From Rutidosis leptorrhynchoides (taxonomy: Eukaryota; Streptophyta; Magnoliopsida; Asterales; Asteraceae): DNA of 64,000 nucleotides. This document shows, one piece after another, positions 11,157-29,170 of this stretch. Positions within the stretch are counted from its first letter, which is position 1. The number at the start of each line of letters is the position of its first letter. The translations under genes were made by a program, and so were the position numbers. Location: NCBI RefSeq assembly GCF_046630445.1, contig NC_092333.1, forward strand, positions 104,287,501 to 104,351,500, given 5' to 3'. Under the pieces are notes generated by a model. It did no database searches. It was given only the letters and a program-made list of their open reading frames with translations, and was not told the origin of the DNA.

Positions 11157-14100
11157 TGTAGTGACCCGAACTTTTCCATGTTTATATATATATTAATTGA
11201 GATTGATATTTACATGATTAAATGTTTCCAACATGTTAAGCAATCAAACTTGTTAAGACTTGATTAATTGAAATATGTTTCATATAGACAATTGACCACC
11301 CAAGTTGACCGGTGATTCACGAACGTTAAAACTTGTAAAAACTATATGATGACATATATATGGATATATATATAGTTAACATGATACTATGATAAGTAAA
11401 CATATCATTAAGTATATTAACAATGAACTACATATGTAAAAACAAGACTACTAACTTAATGATTTTTAAACGAGACATATATTTAACGATTATCGTTGTA
11501 AAGACATTTAATGTATATATATATCATATTAAGAGATATTCATACATGATAATATCATGATAATATAATAATTTAAAATCTCATTTGATATTATAAACAT
11601 TGGTTTAACAACATTTAACAAGATCGTTAACCTAAAGGTTTCAAAACAACACTTACATGTAACGACTAACGATGACTTAACGACTCAGTTAAAATGTATA
11701 TACATGTAGTGTTTTAATATGTATTTATACACTTTTTAAAGACTTCAATACACTTATCATAATACTTCTACTTAACAAAAATGCTTACAATTACATCCTC
11801 GTTCAGTTTCATCAACAATTCTACTCGTATGCACCCGTATTCGTACTCGTACAATACACAGCTTTTAGATGTATGTACTATTGGTATATACACTCCAATT
11901 ATCAGCTCTTAGCAGCCCATGTGAGTCATCTAACACATGTGAGAACCATAATTTGGCAACTAGCATGAAATATCTCATAAAATTACAAAAATATGAGTAA
12001 TCATTCATGACTTATTTACATGAAAACAAAATTACATATCCTTTATATCTAATCCATACACCAACGACCAAAAACACCTACAAACACTTTCATTCTTAAA
12101 TTTTCTTCATCTAATTGATCTCTCTCAAGTTCTATCTTCAAGTTCTAAGTGTTCTTCATATATTCTACAAGTTCTAGTTACATAAAATCAAGAATACTTT
12201 CAAGTTTGCTAGCTCACTTCCAATCTTGTAAGGTGATCATCCAACCTCAAGAAAACATTGTTTCTTACAGTAGGTTATCATTCTAATACAAGGTAATAAT
12301 CATATTCAAACTTTGTTTCAACTTCTATAACTATAACAATCTTATTTCAAGTGATGATCTTACTTGAACTTGTTTTCGTGTCATGATTCTGCTTCAAGAA
12401 CTTCGAGCCATCCAAGGATCCGTTGAAGCTAGATCCATTTTTCTCTTTTCCAGTAGGTTTATCCAAGGAACTTAAGGTAGTAATGATGTTCATAACATCA
12501 TTCGATTCATACATATAAATCTATCTTATTCGATGGTTTAAACTTGTAATCACTAGAACATAGTTTAGTTAATTCTAAACTTGTTCGCAAACAAAAGTTA
12601 ATCCTTATAACTTGACTTTTAAAATCAACTAAACACATGTTCTATATCTATATGATATGCTAACTTAATGATTTAAAACCTGGAAACACGTAAAACACCG
12701 TAAAACCGGATTTACGCCGTCGTAGTAACACCGCGGGCTGTTTTGAGTTAGTTAATTAAAAACTATGATAAACTTTGATTTAAAAGTTGTTATTCTGAGA
12801 AAATGATTTTTATTATGAACATGAAACTATATCCAAAAATTATGGTTAAACTCAAAGTGGAAGTATGTTTTCTAAAATGGTCATCTAGACGTCGTTCTTT
12901 CGACTGAAATGACTACCTTTACAAAAATGACTTGTAACTTATTTTTACGACTATAAACCTATACTTTTTCTATTTAGATTCATAAAATATAGTTCAATAT
13001 GAAACCATAGCAATTTGATTCACTCAAAACGGATTTAAAATGAAGAAGTTATGGGTAAAACAAGATTGGATAATTTTTCTCATTTTTGCTACGTGAAAAT
13101 TGGTAACAAATCTATTCCAACCATAACTTAATCAACTTGTATTGTATATTATGTAATCTTGAGATACCATAGACACGTATACAATGTTTCGACCTATCAT
13201 GTCGACACATCTATATATATTTCGGAACAACCATAGACACTCTATATGTGAATGTTGGAGTTAGCTATACAGGGTTGAGGTTGATTCCAAAATATATATA
13301 GTTTGAGTTGTGATCAATACTGAGATACGTATACACTGGGTCGTGGATTGATTCAAAATAATATTTATCGATTTATTTCTGTATATCTAACTGTGGACAA
13401 CTAGTTGTAGGTTACTAACGAGGACAGCTGACTTAATAAACTTAAAACATCAAAATATATTAAAAGTGTTGTAAATATATTTTGAACATACTTTGATATA
13501 TATGTATATATTGTTATAGGTTCGTGAATCAACCAGTGGCCAAGTCTTACTTCCCGACGAAGTAAAAATCTGTGAAAGTGAGTTATAGTCCCACTTTTAA
13601 AATCTAATATTTTTGGGATGAGAATACATGCAGGTTCTATAAATGATTTACAAAATAGACACAAGTACGTGAAACTACATTCTATGGTTGAATTATCGAA
13701 ATCGAATATGCCCCTTTTTATTAAGTCTGGTAATCTAAGAATTAGGGAACATACACCCTAATTGACGCGAATCCTAAAGAGAGATCTATTGGGCCTAACA
13801 AACCCCATCCAAAGTACCGGATGCTTTAGTACTTCGAAATTTATATCATATCCGAAGGGTGTCCCGGAATGATGGGGATATTCTTATATATGCATCTTGT
13901 TAATGTCGGTTACCAAGTGTTCACCATATGAATGATTTTTATCTCTATGTATGGGATGTGTATTGAAATATGAAATCTTGTGGTCTATTATTATGATTTG
14001 ATATATATAGGTTAAACCTATAACTCACCAACATTTTTGTTGACGTTTTAAGCATGTTTATTCTCAGGTGATTATTAAGAGCTTCCGCTGTCGCATACTT

Positions 14101-14410
14101 AAATAAGGACGAGATTTGGAGTACATGCTTGTATGATATTGTGTAAAAACTGCATTCAAGAAACTTATTTTGTTGTAACATATTTGTATTGTAAACTATT
14201 ATGTAATGGTCGTGTGTAAACAGGATATTTTAGATTATCATTATTTGATAATCTACGTAAAGCTTTTTAAACCTTTATTGATGAAATAAAGGTTATGGTT
14301 TGTTTTAAAATGAATGCAGTCTTTGAAAAACGTCTCATATAGAGGTCAAAACCTCGCAACGAAATCAATTAATATGGAACGTTTTTAATCAATAAGAATG
14401 GGACATTTCA
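11157..14410 (+). mobile_element. 3' LTR of element A, complete (3254 bp)
   Basis: It starts TGTAGTGACCCGAAC after the polypurine tract and ends GGGACATTTCA, giving TG...CA ends. From 11882 it matches the truncated 5' LTR (2024-4550). It has no real gene; the 87- and 78-codon frames inside are LTR sequence. It contains AACCCAAAACAGCCC-like core sequence (around 12720-12750, on the opposite strand) that is also present in LTR E. Confidence 0.92.
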
Positions 14411-14531
14411 TGAGGTATCGACACAAGCGAACTTAAACCCTCAACGAACAACGAGATGGTAGTATGGCATCGCACTAGCGAACTTAAAGTCCATACATAT
14501 GAGGTATCGACACAAGCGAACTTAAACCCTC
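14411..14531. repeat. Short direct repeats, 89-bp spacing
   Basis: A roughly 31-bp unit starting TGAGGTATCGACACAAGCGA occurs at 14411 and 14500. A diverged half unit (CACTAGCGAACTTAAAG) lies between them at about 14473. Confidence 0.75.
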
Positions 14532-15557
14532 GTCCCGCACCCAGGCCCCAAATGTGGCCTAAGAGAAGTGTATTCTACCGAATAACACATCCACGTCGTA
14601 CCCAAGCAACCAAATTATATACATAGACGTATAAATATTCCACTCACCTCGATTACTTGAAAAGCAATCCCGCTTGAGCTCCTAATCGTCCAAATGCAAC
14701 CACCTAAGTAATTCACAAACAAATAAGCTAAACACTCTAGCTTATACCCAAAATACCATTTAGTACAATATTGACCCATTTGCACTTACTTCCACTTTGA
14801 CTAAGTCAAATCTCACCCGAAAATCCCCATAATCACAATCGACTAGTGATTATGTTCTAACAACTCATTTTACTCGAGGTTTAACCAACGAAACACCATA
14901 CTTGCATCATTTGACACAAAACCCATTTTGACCTAATTTCAAGTCATAACACCCATTTGCAAGTTTACACTTCTATTCACTTATAATCTTAATTAATTAG
15001 TGATTCCAACAATCCAACATGATTATCAACTAATCAACTTCATTAATCAACCCAAACGACCAACAATGGTCATTTACACCATCTACTAACTCAATCACCA
15101 AATTATCAACTAGTGGGTTTACTTCAAGAACACTCATTCCAAAACCCCAATTACGAACACTAATCAAATTATGAAAACTTGGAGTTAGAACTTACCAATA
15201 CTACCACAACGTAGCCGCGAACGAGGTGAAAAACTTTAATACTCGGGCTTTCGATCGATTCAAGCTCCTTCTTTCCCAAATGAAGCTCTCTCTCTAAACT
15301 CTATTTCTCACTCTAGGGTTTGAAAGTGTGTGGAAGAGATGAAGAATGAGATCCAAATGAGATTGGATCAGGTTTTGTGGCCTCAAACCGTCCAACAAGT
15401 GAAAAGACCAATATGCCCTTCATTTAACTCAAAATAGAAAAACAGAATTCTGTCGCTGGAGCTGTGCGCGGCGCGCACACTTAGACGTGCACTTGGGTTT
15501 AATCTAGCTTGATCCGTCGATGTTCGCACCCCGTACACTTGGGTTTAGGGTCTTACA
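14411..15557 (-). mobile_element. LTR B fragment, antisense, flanking element A
   Basis: Read on the minus strand, it starts TGTAAGACCCTAAACCCAAG at 15557, a TG-start typical of LTRs, and runs left until cut by element A at 14410. Its segment 15059-15239 reappears reverse-complemented in the loop at 1850-2012. The plus-strand left end carries two direct copies of TGAGGTATCGACACAAGCGA (14411 and 14500). No ORF. It interrupts the coding end of element F at 15558. Confidence 0.65.
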
Positions 15558-15685
15558 ATTCCTATCGTTAAAGTTCGGTGGAACGCGAGAAGAGGACCAG
15601 AGTTCACGTGGGAGCGTGAAGACCAGATGAGAATGAAATACCGCAACTGTTTCCCGAGGAAACTACTTCAGCGGAAGTTCACTAA
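15558..15685 (+). pseudogene. C-terminal chromodomain tail of element F pol
   Basis: The plus strand begins mid-protein with [20 protein letters not shown], the same chromodomain end as in elements A and D, and reaches a TAA at 15683-15685. One base is missing near 15640-15650 relative to the family reading, shifting the last codons. Everything upstream is absent because LTR B sequence abuts at 15557. It identifies the neighbouring LTR as the 3' LTR of a Tekay-type element. Confidence 0.85.
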
Positions 15686-15721
15686 AATTTCAGGACGAAA
15701 TTTTCAATAACAGATGGGTAA
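15683..15721 (+). promoter_or_regulatory. Hairpin and polypurine tract of element F
   Basis: The stop codon is followed by AAATTTCAGGACGAAATTT (15685-15703), the same hairpin as in element A with one base changed, then TTCAATAACAGATGGGTAA before the LTR start at 15722. Confidence 0.7.
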
Positions 15722-18700
15722 TGTAACAACCCTGCTTTTTCCATTACTTCCGTTAACCGTCCGTTAGTTTATTTAACGGAGATTATTTAACTTTTGTGTG
15801 TTTATGTGTAATAAATGCATATTTAATCCATGGAGGGTTACAATAATTAATAAGGGTTGATATTAATTCAAATAAATATTTCGGTTAATGAAATACGATA
15901 AAAACGACACGGTTTTGATAACGGCTTTTTGAGCAACGAAACGCTCGGGTTTATTTTAATAATTAATTTATTAATTATTAACTCTTTAAAAATATTTAGT
16001 TTATTGGTTTTTTAGTAAATAAACGTTTGGTTGCGTTTTAACGATCGGTTTAGCGTTCCGGGCCTTCTGTACGACTAAACGGCACTTGAAACGGACCACG
16101 AGCACAAGCTTTTGCAAAACACGAGCCCGGGAGTCACCCCATGGGCCATTCGGCCGACCCCACTCCCCTTCCCCCTTATATTTTAATTTTTGCAACTTAA
16201 GGGACTTATTTGTATTTTGTGATAATTAAACCCTAATATAAATACTTGTAGTAAACCTAAATTTAGCACAAACCCTCATTAATACTCAAAAATAGTCGAT
16301 TGCTCTCCCTCCCTGGCCTCTTTGATCATCGCCCATCATCACCACCATCACATCTTCATCTTTCCAAATTAGCAAAAGTGTTCTACACGAATCGCGTTCA
16401 TCTCATCGTTCTCTATCCATTGATATAAACAATTTTGTGATCAAAGGTATAATCACATGAACCCTAATCTCTAAAAATTCTGATTTCATAAGGTTTCATA
16501 GTTATGTTGGTCAAATGCTCGATTCGTCGTGTTTGTATGCTTGTTTAATCATTAATTTGTTCGTATTGATTGTTTAGGGTTAAAACTGAATTGTTTATTG
16601 CATGAACAGTAACTTTTGATTTTTCAAATGCATGATATTATGTGATAATTAGATTTCTTGCGAAAAACTATTAATTTTAGGCTTTGGATTCGCTTGATTT
16701 CGTTTCCGGATGATCAAGTTATGTCCATTTGAAATTAACGTTGAGTTTTTGTGATTGGTCAGAAATCTGGGTTTTATAGACCATGAATTGGCATGTGAAA
16801 CTTATACCACTATAAATATAATTTAAAAACACACAATTTAGACTAGGATATCATGTCGTTTTCTTATGTATAACCCGAGATATGCTTGATATAGTGTAAA
16901 AGTAGTTTTATACAGCACTTGCATGAAAATATCCTAGTATGATAAAATGTGTTAACTTCTGTGATTAAAGCTTTGCATATTTAAAATGTACACAAAAATT
17001 ACTTCACTTTTAATGTAGATATCATAGGCTAATTGTATCTAGATCTTCGGATAATCGCGTACGAATGTGACTAGCTAAACTAGAATCGAATCTGCAACTT
17101 GCTCACTCTTTTATACTCTGTGGATTGTGTTTATTGTATGAGCATGTATGCTTCTGGAAAGTGAAACTTTACATGATATGTGACTTATTGTTAGTTAATG
17201 TCAATCTCTGCAACCTTATGCATTGGGCACAATAGAGCCATACTTTATGTAAATTCTGATTTGAGCTGAAAACTGAATATTCAACTTGCACGAATAAACT
17301 GTAAAAATTGGCTAAACAAAAGTTGCTATATTTTTTATATGTGTTATTTTGACTTGTCCTTGAACTATGTCCACTGGTCTTGTATCAATTTCATGTTCCT
17401 AACTCCGGTTATAGCCAAAAAGAAATCAGTGCGCGGTCAGAAACTGACTTGGCAAACCCCAAATGTACCCCTTCTGATTCCTGACTTTTAATTATCGTAT
17501 GAGACCCTGGCCGGACTTTTTGGAATCTATTTTAAGTATATTTATGATCTGGAGTTTTTCATGTTTACTTGAATTTTGTACTATGAGATAATGTGCTAAG
17601 TATGCTACATGTTCATGAACTTTGTGCACAACGATAAACTAAAATTGTGAAATTGATCTGTTATGACCTAAAACGTATTGTTTGACTTAGGTTTGACATG
17701 TTGACCAAAATTTGACATGAACCTACTTATATTGACTTTAGTTGACTACTTTGACCAAGTTTGACTTTCGGTTTGACTTCGGTTGACTTTGTTTGACTTG
17801 CATGATATAGTTGACTTTTACTTGGAAACGCGTCGAGTCGAGCAATAAGACAACTTATACTATGAAACCACACCTGTTAAAGATACATTTATTGACCAAC
17901 CTAAATACGTATACTTAGGTTGCAATACTCGGTTATAATCTGTACAAGTTTTGTCTGTCATCCGAGCTTTATTTCAAAGGTGAGTCTACAGTCCCGCTTT
18001 TTACATATTTTCAGGGATGAGAATACACGCTGTTATCTTTACATTAACAAATGCTTTTGTATTGTCACGAGTACTATATATGCATATTGAGTTTGTTCAC
18101 AAAGCCTCTAGCTTTAATACTTTTAATACCATCAGTGTAAGCACAATTTAGATGGACGGATCCGTTAGGTTGACAACCTCACCCTGCAATATTAACTGTG
18201 GTTCATTTATTTTGAACATTAGATACACTCGAAAAAGTGTATAACATTTTATGAGGTAAAGGCGGGTATAGTGGTTTCTATACTCGGGTCATTGCTAGTA
18301 TTCAGGTGCTCATATATTATGCAAACTTTTTACAACTTGATGTTGTACTTGTAAAATCTCGTGGTCAAGGAAATTAAACTATTTTTCTGATAACTGTTTT
18401 TCAGATACTATACTACGTTATTTAAACTGTGGTTTTCGAACAAATGAGATAAAACTTGACATGGTATTGTCTACGAATATTTGAAACTTGACATGGTAGT
18501 GTCAACAAACTTTTGAAACGGGAAACAGTGTTGTCTACAAACTTTAACATTAAACCTTGGGGGTCTTCCATTAATAAACGTTTTCGAAATGTTATTTCGT
18601 AAGCATGCTGTATTGTTTACTTAAAACCTATAGATTCACTCAACATTATTGTTGATCCGTTTTGCGTGTTTATTCTCAGGTATTAATTGCTTCCGCTGTA

Positions 18701-18784
18701 GTATATTGCTGTTACATAGAAGTCAAGCCAAGCACTGGGACCAGAGTTAACATTCTGTTAAAGGGATTTTGACGGGGTGTTACA
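15722..18784 (+). mobile_element. 3' LTR of element F (3063 bp)
   Basis: It begins TGTAACAACCCTGC and ends GACGGGGTGTTACA, so the ends form the inverted repeat TGTAACA/TGTTACA. A pol tail and polypurine tract lie on its left and no primer site on its right, so it is a 3' LTR. Its length is close to the ~3066 bp of LTR D. The small ORFs inside (for example 16001-16195 minus) are not genes. Confidence 0.85.
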
Positions 18785-19320
18785 ACTAGCATGTCTCAAA
18801 ATAGGTCATTTGGTCATTTGCAAACTTTATTGTCGAGTGTCATTTGGTCATTTGCAAACATGGCTTAAAAACAGTGTCAATTGTTCATTTGCTAAAAAAC
18901 AGTGTCACGACTTTGTTCCAACTGGTTTTGACCTAAACAGATGAAGCGACAAACTTTAGGTCACTTTTGGTCATGACTTTACAAGTCAATAAATAGTGTT
19001 AATAACAACAACAACAACAACTTACAACAACATTAAAACAACAGCTAATAACAACAACTTGTACTATAACTTTAGTTCTCAATAGTGTACTACAACTACA
19101 ACTACAACTTTAGTGCAATTTCGGAAAAGGGAACTGAACCCCGACAAATTTTATTAATAAAAAGAAAAAGTACAGAAGGGGCGGGTGTTTTGAAGTGGCC
19201 ACCCGTAACACTTTAACAATAATACCCTATTCTCGATAATAAAATCAAACTATACATTTCAAACCAAAACCTATCAAATAAAACCTATAACTATACATTT
19301 ATCAATACCAAACCCTAATT
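18785..19320. other. Non-LTR flank, no gene seen
   Basis: Simple AT-rich DNA with short repeats (TTGGTCATTTGCAAAC twice near 18808 and 18848) and AAC-rich stretches near 19000-19050. I see no gene. Confidence 0.5.
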
Positions 19321-19770
19321 TTAACATGAATCCCACACCAGCTTCTGATCACCTGCATAAAAACCACAATTCATATAATAATTCAAATACATACCTGAAT
19401 TCAGCAAGCAGGACCAGAACCCTAAAATCTTCATAAAATTCCTCAACTTTGCCTGCCTTTGACTTTTGCATTTTAGATCTTCAAAGTAGACAATCTTCAA
19501 ACCAACCATTATAGCAGCATTCAAAACTCTACATCTTTCATCTTCATGATCGTCATAACCATTAAATATCAAATCATCAATATTTTGACCAGCTTTGACT
19601 TTAAAATTTTGACCTGATTTGACTTTAAAAATCCAGCTCTGCAAATCTTCATTGCCTTTAATCCTCAATACAATTACACCCTTTTCCTTTGTAAAACAGT
19701 ACCTGTTGCATAAATAACAACTACCAAACAAAAGTAACACTTTATAATTTCTTTTTCTTTTTTTGTACAA
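19321..19770 (-). pseudogene. Decayed exon(s) possibly of a GRF-type protein
   Basis: A 149-codon minus-strand frame. Its C-terminal part shows intron-like borders: AATTCAG then GTATG (donor, about 19395), and TTATGCAG (acceptor, about 19350) before a short end coding GDQKLVWDSC and a stop. The frame therefore probably reads through an intron. It lies downstream, in the minus direction, of a GRF zinc-finger-like exon at 20238-20331, and the two may have been one gene. The repeated FKVKSGQN/FKVKAGQN in the middle looks like a small internal duplication. I do not recognise the protein. Function is unknown and transposon origin is possible. Confidence 0.4.
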
Positions 19771-20237
19771 TTACTTTAACCCTATCTAATATAGTAACAG
19801 TAAAACCACTAGACCAACTAACAAACCCCCAAACAAACATTGCTTCTAACAATGTAATTATACCAAATCACCAAAAGACAACTAGCATAGCAGCAAATCA
19901 CCAAAAGACAACTTTAGTGCAATTTGGCTTTCATTTGTTCAGGTCATAACAAACACCTGTACTACAACTACAACAAATTTCAACAACTAATACACTAAAA
20001 GAGTGCATAAATAACAAGTGGTTTCATTGATCATTTAACACATTACATCAAAATTTGATCATTTAACCTATTACAAACGCATACTTGCACTATAGATGAT
20101 CAAAAGCATGGAACTTCAAAATCATACTTGAACTAATTAAACAAAGACATAAATAGCAAACAATAATCAAACTAGTAATCAACATAAACTTCAACTTTCG
20201 ATCAACATTAACAATCACTCAAAATGAAATGTCATAC

Positions 20238-20331
20238 CTTTAATTGGACAAGCATAAAATAGACTTCATGGGTTTCGAACTGTCCATGACGTACGCAGGA
20301 GTGCACTTCGACCACACAAACACAAAACCAT
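20238..20331 (-). pseudogene. GRF zinc-finger-like exon, broken by a stop
   Basis: On the minus strand an ATG at 20331 opens a frame reading CLCGRSALLRTSWTVRNP, then TGA (20266-20268), then SLFYACP up to a GTATG donor next to 20238. The pattern CxCG ... TSWT ... NP ... F-Y-x-C-P is that of the GRF zinc finger, a small domain common in plant nuclear and transposon-derived proteins. The stop sits where the Gly-Arg-Arg signature should be. Assignment rests on the motif alone. Confidence 0.5.
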
Positions 20332-21738
20332 TTTAATTTCGAATTTGATTGAGATGATTATGCCTTTTATTGAGATGATTATGCCTGTTGTTGAAAATTA
20401 GGGTTTACAGGTTGGGAACGAAGGGCTAAATTGAAATACGAAAACTTTATAAAGACTTAAACCCACGTGCTAGGTTCATGCTAGTATCCAACAAAAAAAA
20501 AGTGTAGTGGACTAAATTGCCCTCACGTGCTAGGCACGTGAGGAAACTTAACGTCAGAAATCTAACAGGGTTTGTGGCCGGGGTCATTGGTGCAATATGT
20601 TGATAGTTTAGGGGAATCTATGTCGGAAAAAAAGATAAAGGTTAATCATGCTTTTTGTAACAAACATCATGGGCCATCCGCGCAATTTTTTCTATTGTAT
20701 ATGATATGATATAACTGCATATGTTTGTGTGAGATGATATTAAAGAGGGATATGTATAGCAGGTACACTTTAGAAACATCAAATTCATGTGTGTTTGATC
20801 CTATACTTCTTACGCTATAAATGGATCAGCAATGGGTTGTGCTATTGTGTACATTAAAGTGGAAAGTGTACCTGAAATTCGTCTGATGTGGTTGGTACAC
20901 GAATCTGACTATATAGCTAGATATAAATCTTAACTATGAGAACCTGTATAATGAGGTGAGATGTCGTGACAACAGATCTGGTAACTTTCTGAAATGTGCT
21001 TGTATTGGCTGAGGTGTACTCATGGACTATATAAGAACACATCATACTCAAACGTTGGATTTAACGAGACTGAAAACCAAGTCAATCTAGATCCGTCCAG
21101 TTTTGGTATGGATCTAGCAGAAATCTTACCCAGATCACCTGTTAATACTTATTCATTATATAATGAATTACATTCTTGTTCCGTTCGTAATTATATAAAA
21201 AAGTGAAGTTATACTTTTGGTGCAAGGTGGTTCCGTGAACGATCGAAAAATTGAGAAATTGTGTGAATATGGTGTTAAAAATCCTTTACGAAAGTCAGTG
21301 TCCTTTAAAGAGAGGCTGGAAATTTTTAGTGCACTGACCAAAATACCCTTCACATGTTTCTCACATGCTGCAACTTAACGAATCTAAACTAACGAATGTT
21401 AAATCCAAGGTTATCCGTGGAATAAATGAATAGATCGGGGTCAAAGAAGGTGAAAAATTAGTTTAAGGTCACATACATCTTTTTGTACAAAGTTTGAGGA
21501 CCAAGGAAGAAATTTTGTCTTTTTATTGACAAAAAAAAATAAAAAAAATAATAAATAGAATATTATGGAGTAAAAGTTAAAGATTAGTTTAAAAAGGACC
21601 GATGGTTCTTAGATTTTTTTTCCTTAATAAATAGCGACTCAAGTCCTCAACCCATCTGAAAAGGGCAATTAGGTTGGGGTTTTTTCTCTTTTATCTTCTT
21701 CCCCAAATCAAATCAGAAATCAATTTGTTTCGCCGACG
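20332..21738. other. Intergenic DNA and upstream region of SKP1-like gene
   Basis: No convincing gene; frames of 60-70 codons at 20994-21206 and 21168-21353 overlap on opposite strands and look random. TTAATAAATAG near 21624-21634, about 110 bp before the ATG, is a possible TATA-like element. CT-rich sequence at 21680-21705 resembles a 5' untranslated leader. Confidence 0.45.
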
Positions 21739-27086
<5,348 letters not shown>

Positions 27087-28135
27087 AGTAGCCTGTCTGT
27101 CTGCCTGCCTGTCTTTGAAATCTTAATTAGGCCTAGTTGTGTTTTCGAATGTCTTTTAATCTTTAGCTGGACTGGACTGGATGGATGGATTAACCAATAT
27201 ATATTTATTGTGTACATCTTATCTGGGAGTTTAATTAAAAAATGTTGCTTTTTGGATTTGCTGAATTCAGGTAGAGATTTAAGATATTTATGCTCATGGA
27301 TACAAACTTATTTGAGAAATTTAAGTGATTATGATATGTATGCTCAGGGATGTAAAGGAGGGTTTTGGCCACTCTAAAAATTTGAGAAAATATTGAGATT
27401 TGTTGTACTTTGAGTTATAGACGTTATGGTTAAAATGGTGAAGACCCGCAAAATTTACAAGATGTCACTGTTTTGATCATATCTCTTTCACACTAACTCG
27501 TATTTATTTGATTTAAAATTTCAAATGCTAACAATTCAAAGCGCTACAATTTTCGCTCTTATGGTTACGAGTTGTGACCGTTTTGATCATACACAAGAAC
27601 TCGTATTTATTTGATTTAAAATCTCAAATGCTCACACTTTAAAGGGGTACAATTTTCACTCTTATGGTTACCTGAATTGGAGATGCACAAGATTCGGTTT
27701 TGGGCAGGTTCCAGAACGAAAAAAAAAAAGGATTCCAAGTTGTTAAAATGCCTATTTCCAGAAAAAACCCCACTTAAAATCTAGTCTAACAATACAATCC
27801 CAAAGGTAAAGTCAAATTGACGTGCAAAGAGTTAATTTGCTGTCAACTGCCCTAAACATCAGTTTTTTCTAAAAATGGATCTAAGTAATCATCTACCTTG
27901 ATTGATTGATGATGTTGACATGTGTTTACAAGAAATAGATAGAAAAGCTTACTCAAGCATATATAAATACGAAATATATAAATACGAAAAACATGCATCA
28001 CCCATCGTCAACGTCCTCCAAACAGTTGATCATCCATGGGTTAGACATCCAAGGCACTTGATCATCACGGAGATAAGTAAAATACCAGAACCAACTTGCT
28101 TTACTTCTTCTCCAAGAGGCATGCATCCCCCATCG
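27087..28135. other. 3' flank of SKP1-like gene with tandem duplication
   Basis: CCTG/CTGT-rich sequence directly after the stop, then AT-rich DNA. A roughly 100-bp unit beginning GTTTTGATCAT occurs at 27470-27570 and again, diverged, at 27580-27673. A 31-bp unit starting ATGCATCACCCATCGTC (27993-28023) recurs at 28121-28152 and corresponds to the last coding bases of the minus-strand frame described next. A plus-strand frame at 27902-28234 is antisense to that exon and is not called. Confidence 0.55.
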
Positions 28136-28492
28136 TCAACGTGCTCCAAACATAGCTTGCACATCAGCTTCAGTAATAGAACGTATACGGTCATCACGAA
28201 ACACACGTGCACTGCAATGAAAACGCCGCCATAATCAAAAAAGTAAGTATGATCGGGAATATATAGGAGACTAATCTAAGAGGGAAGTGAATTTTAGAAG
28301 GGGAGGGGGAAGTAAATTTTCTAATTTTCTGATAGAATGCTATTCTTCGAGCGTTTTCTGGTCAAAATAATAACAATCATCACAAAGTGTTTTTTTTTTA
28401 ATTGTTCATATTTTCACATGATCTAAATTGTTTGAAATTTATCTAAAAAAAAATTACTTCATCCTTCCCTCATAAGATGTACTACCCTCGTG

Positions 28493-28553
<61 letters not shown>

Positions 28554-29038
28554 CAGTAGAATTGATAAAATTGGAAACATAATAAAAACTGACTGAAAAA
28601 AAAAAGAAAGAATACTCACTTCTTTCTAAAATAGAAATGGGATATTAGCCATAGTCGTCTACAATAAATCAATTCATGAGAATAACACAATTAGGCAGCC
28701 ATGCAACATTTGTGTATCTAATGAAATCAAAATAGTAACCATAAAGAGTACCAAAAGAGTAAACTCACTTTTCTTCATAGGTTAGTGCACCATACTGATT
28801 GTATGTCACTTCTAATATCTCAGGATTCCAATTAAGGGTTACTTTGGCTACAATCAATTAAATCAAGTTGTTAATAATAGGAAAAATATTTATTAATTGA
28901 GATTAATTTATTAATTGAAGAAGAAGAAGAGATAACAATATGTATGCAAGTACGTACGTTTACGGAATAATTGATCCAAAACTAGTGTGTATGTTTTATT
29001 AGCATCAGTCGCTGCCATTTGTTTATCCTGCATGTTTC
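28136..29038 (-). CDS. Unrecognised small gene or gene end, three exons, minus strand
   Basis: Three short minus-strand exons join in frame through GT-AG borders: exon a 29038-28958 (acceptor CTGCAG, donor GTACGT), exon b 28847-28769 (acceptor TTGTAG, donor GTGAGT), exon c 28211-28136 (acceptor TTGCAG, stop TGA at 28138-28136). Exon a codes KTYTLVLDQLFRK, b codes VTLNWNPEILEVTYNQYG, c codes RVFRDDRIRSITEADVQAMF. From the ATG in exon a the product would be 76 residues; more exons may lie to the right. Phases fit (1, then 2) and no stop occurs. I do not recognise the family. The intron 3' ends before a and b share TTAACAACTTGATTTA-like sequence, a hint of local duplication. Exon c is followed by a partial duplicate of its end. 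Confidence 0.5.
28260..28550. repeat. TA-cored repeat, copy 5 (half)
   Basis: TTCTTCGAGCGTTTTCTGG, CATCACAAAGTGTTTTTT and TTCATATTTTCACATGATC lead to (TA)n at 28495-28550, as in the left arms of copies 1-4. A GGGGAAGTAAATTTTC stretch precedes it. No right arm is seen. It lies inside the intron between exons b and c of the minus-strand frame. Confidence 0.7.
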
Positions 29039-29170
29039 CTGCAGCAATAAATCAAGTTGTTAAATAATAGAAAAGTAATATATTCTTAAACCTCCTTTAA
29101 TCGACTGGGATTATTTAACTAACTGTAAAACAACAAGAAGAGATTAATAATATTTAATAGTTGATCATCT

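Larger units (their letters stand above)
2013..14410 (+). mobile_element. Element A: Ty3/gypsy, Tekay/Del-type (chromovirus) LTR retrotransposon with extra ORFs
   Basis: Order on the plus strand: truncated 5' LTR (to 4550), primer site, acidic leader ORF, F-box ORF, gag, protease, reverse transcriptase, RNase H, integrase, chromodomain, polypurine tract, complete 3' LTR (11157-14410). The C-terminal chromodomain and long LTRs place it among Tekay/Del chromoviruses. The 5' LTR lacks the first ~725 bp found in the 3' LTR, because its start is replaced by the fold-back. No target duplication can be tested. The gag-pol frame has a premature stop (6619-6621) and two frameshifts (about 7050-7062 and 8502-8508), so this copy is not autonomous as written. 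Confidence 0.9.

Noticed and set aside
27902-28234. 110-codon plus ORF
   Set aside because: Antisense to exon c, which has splice borders and better coding character.
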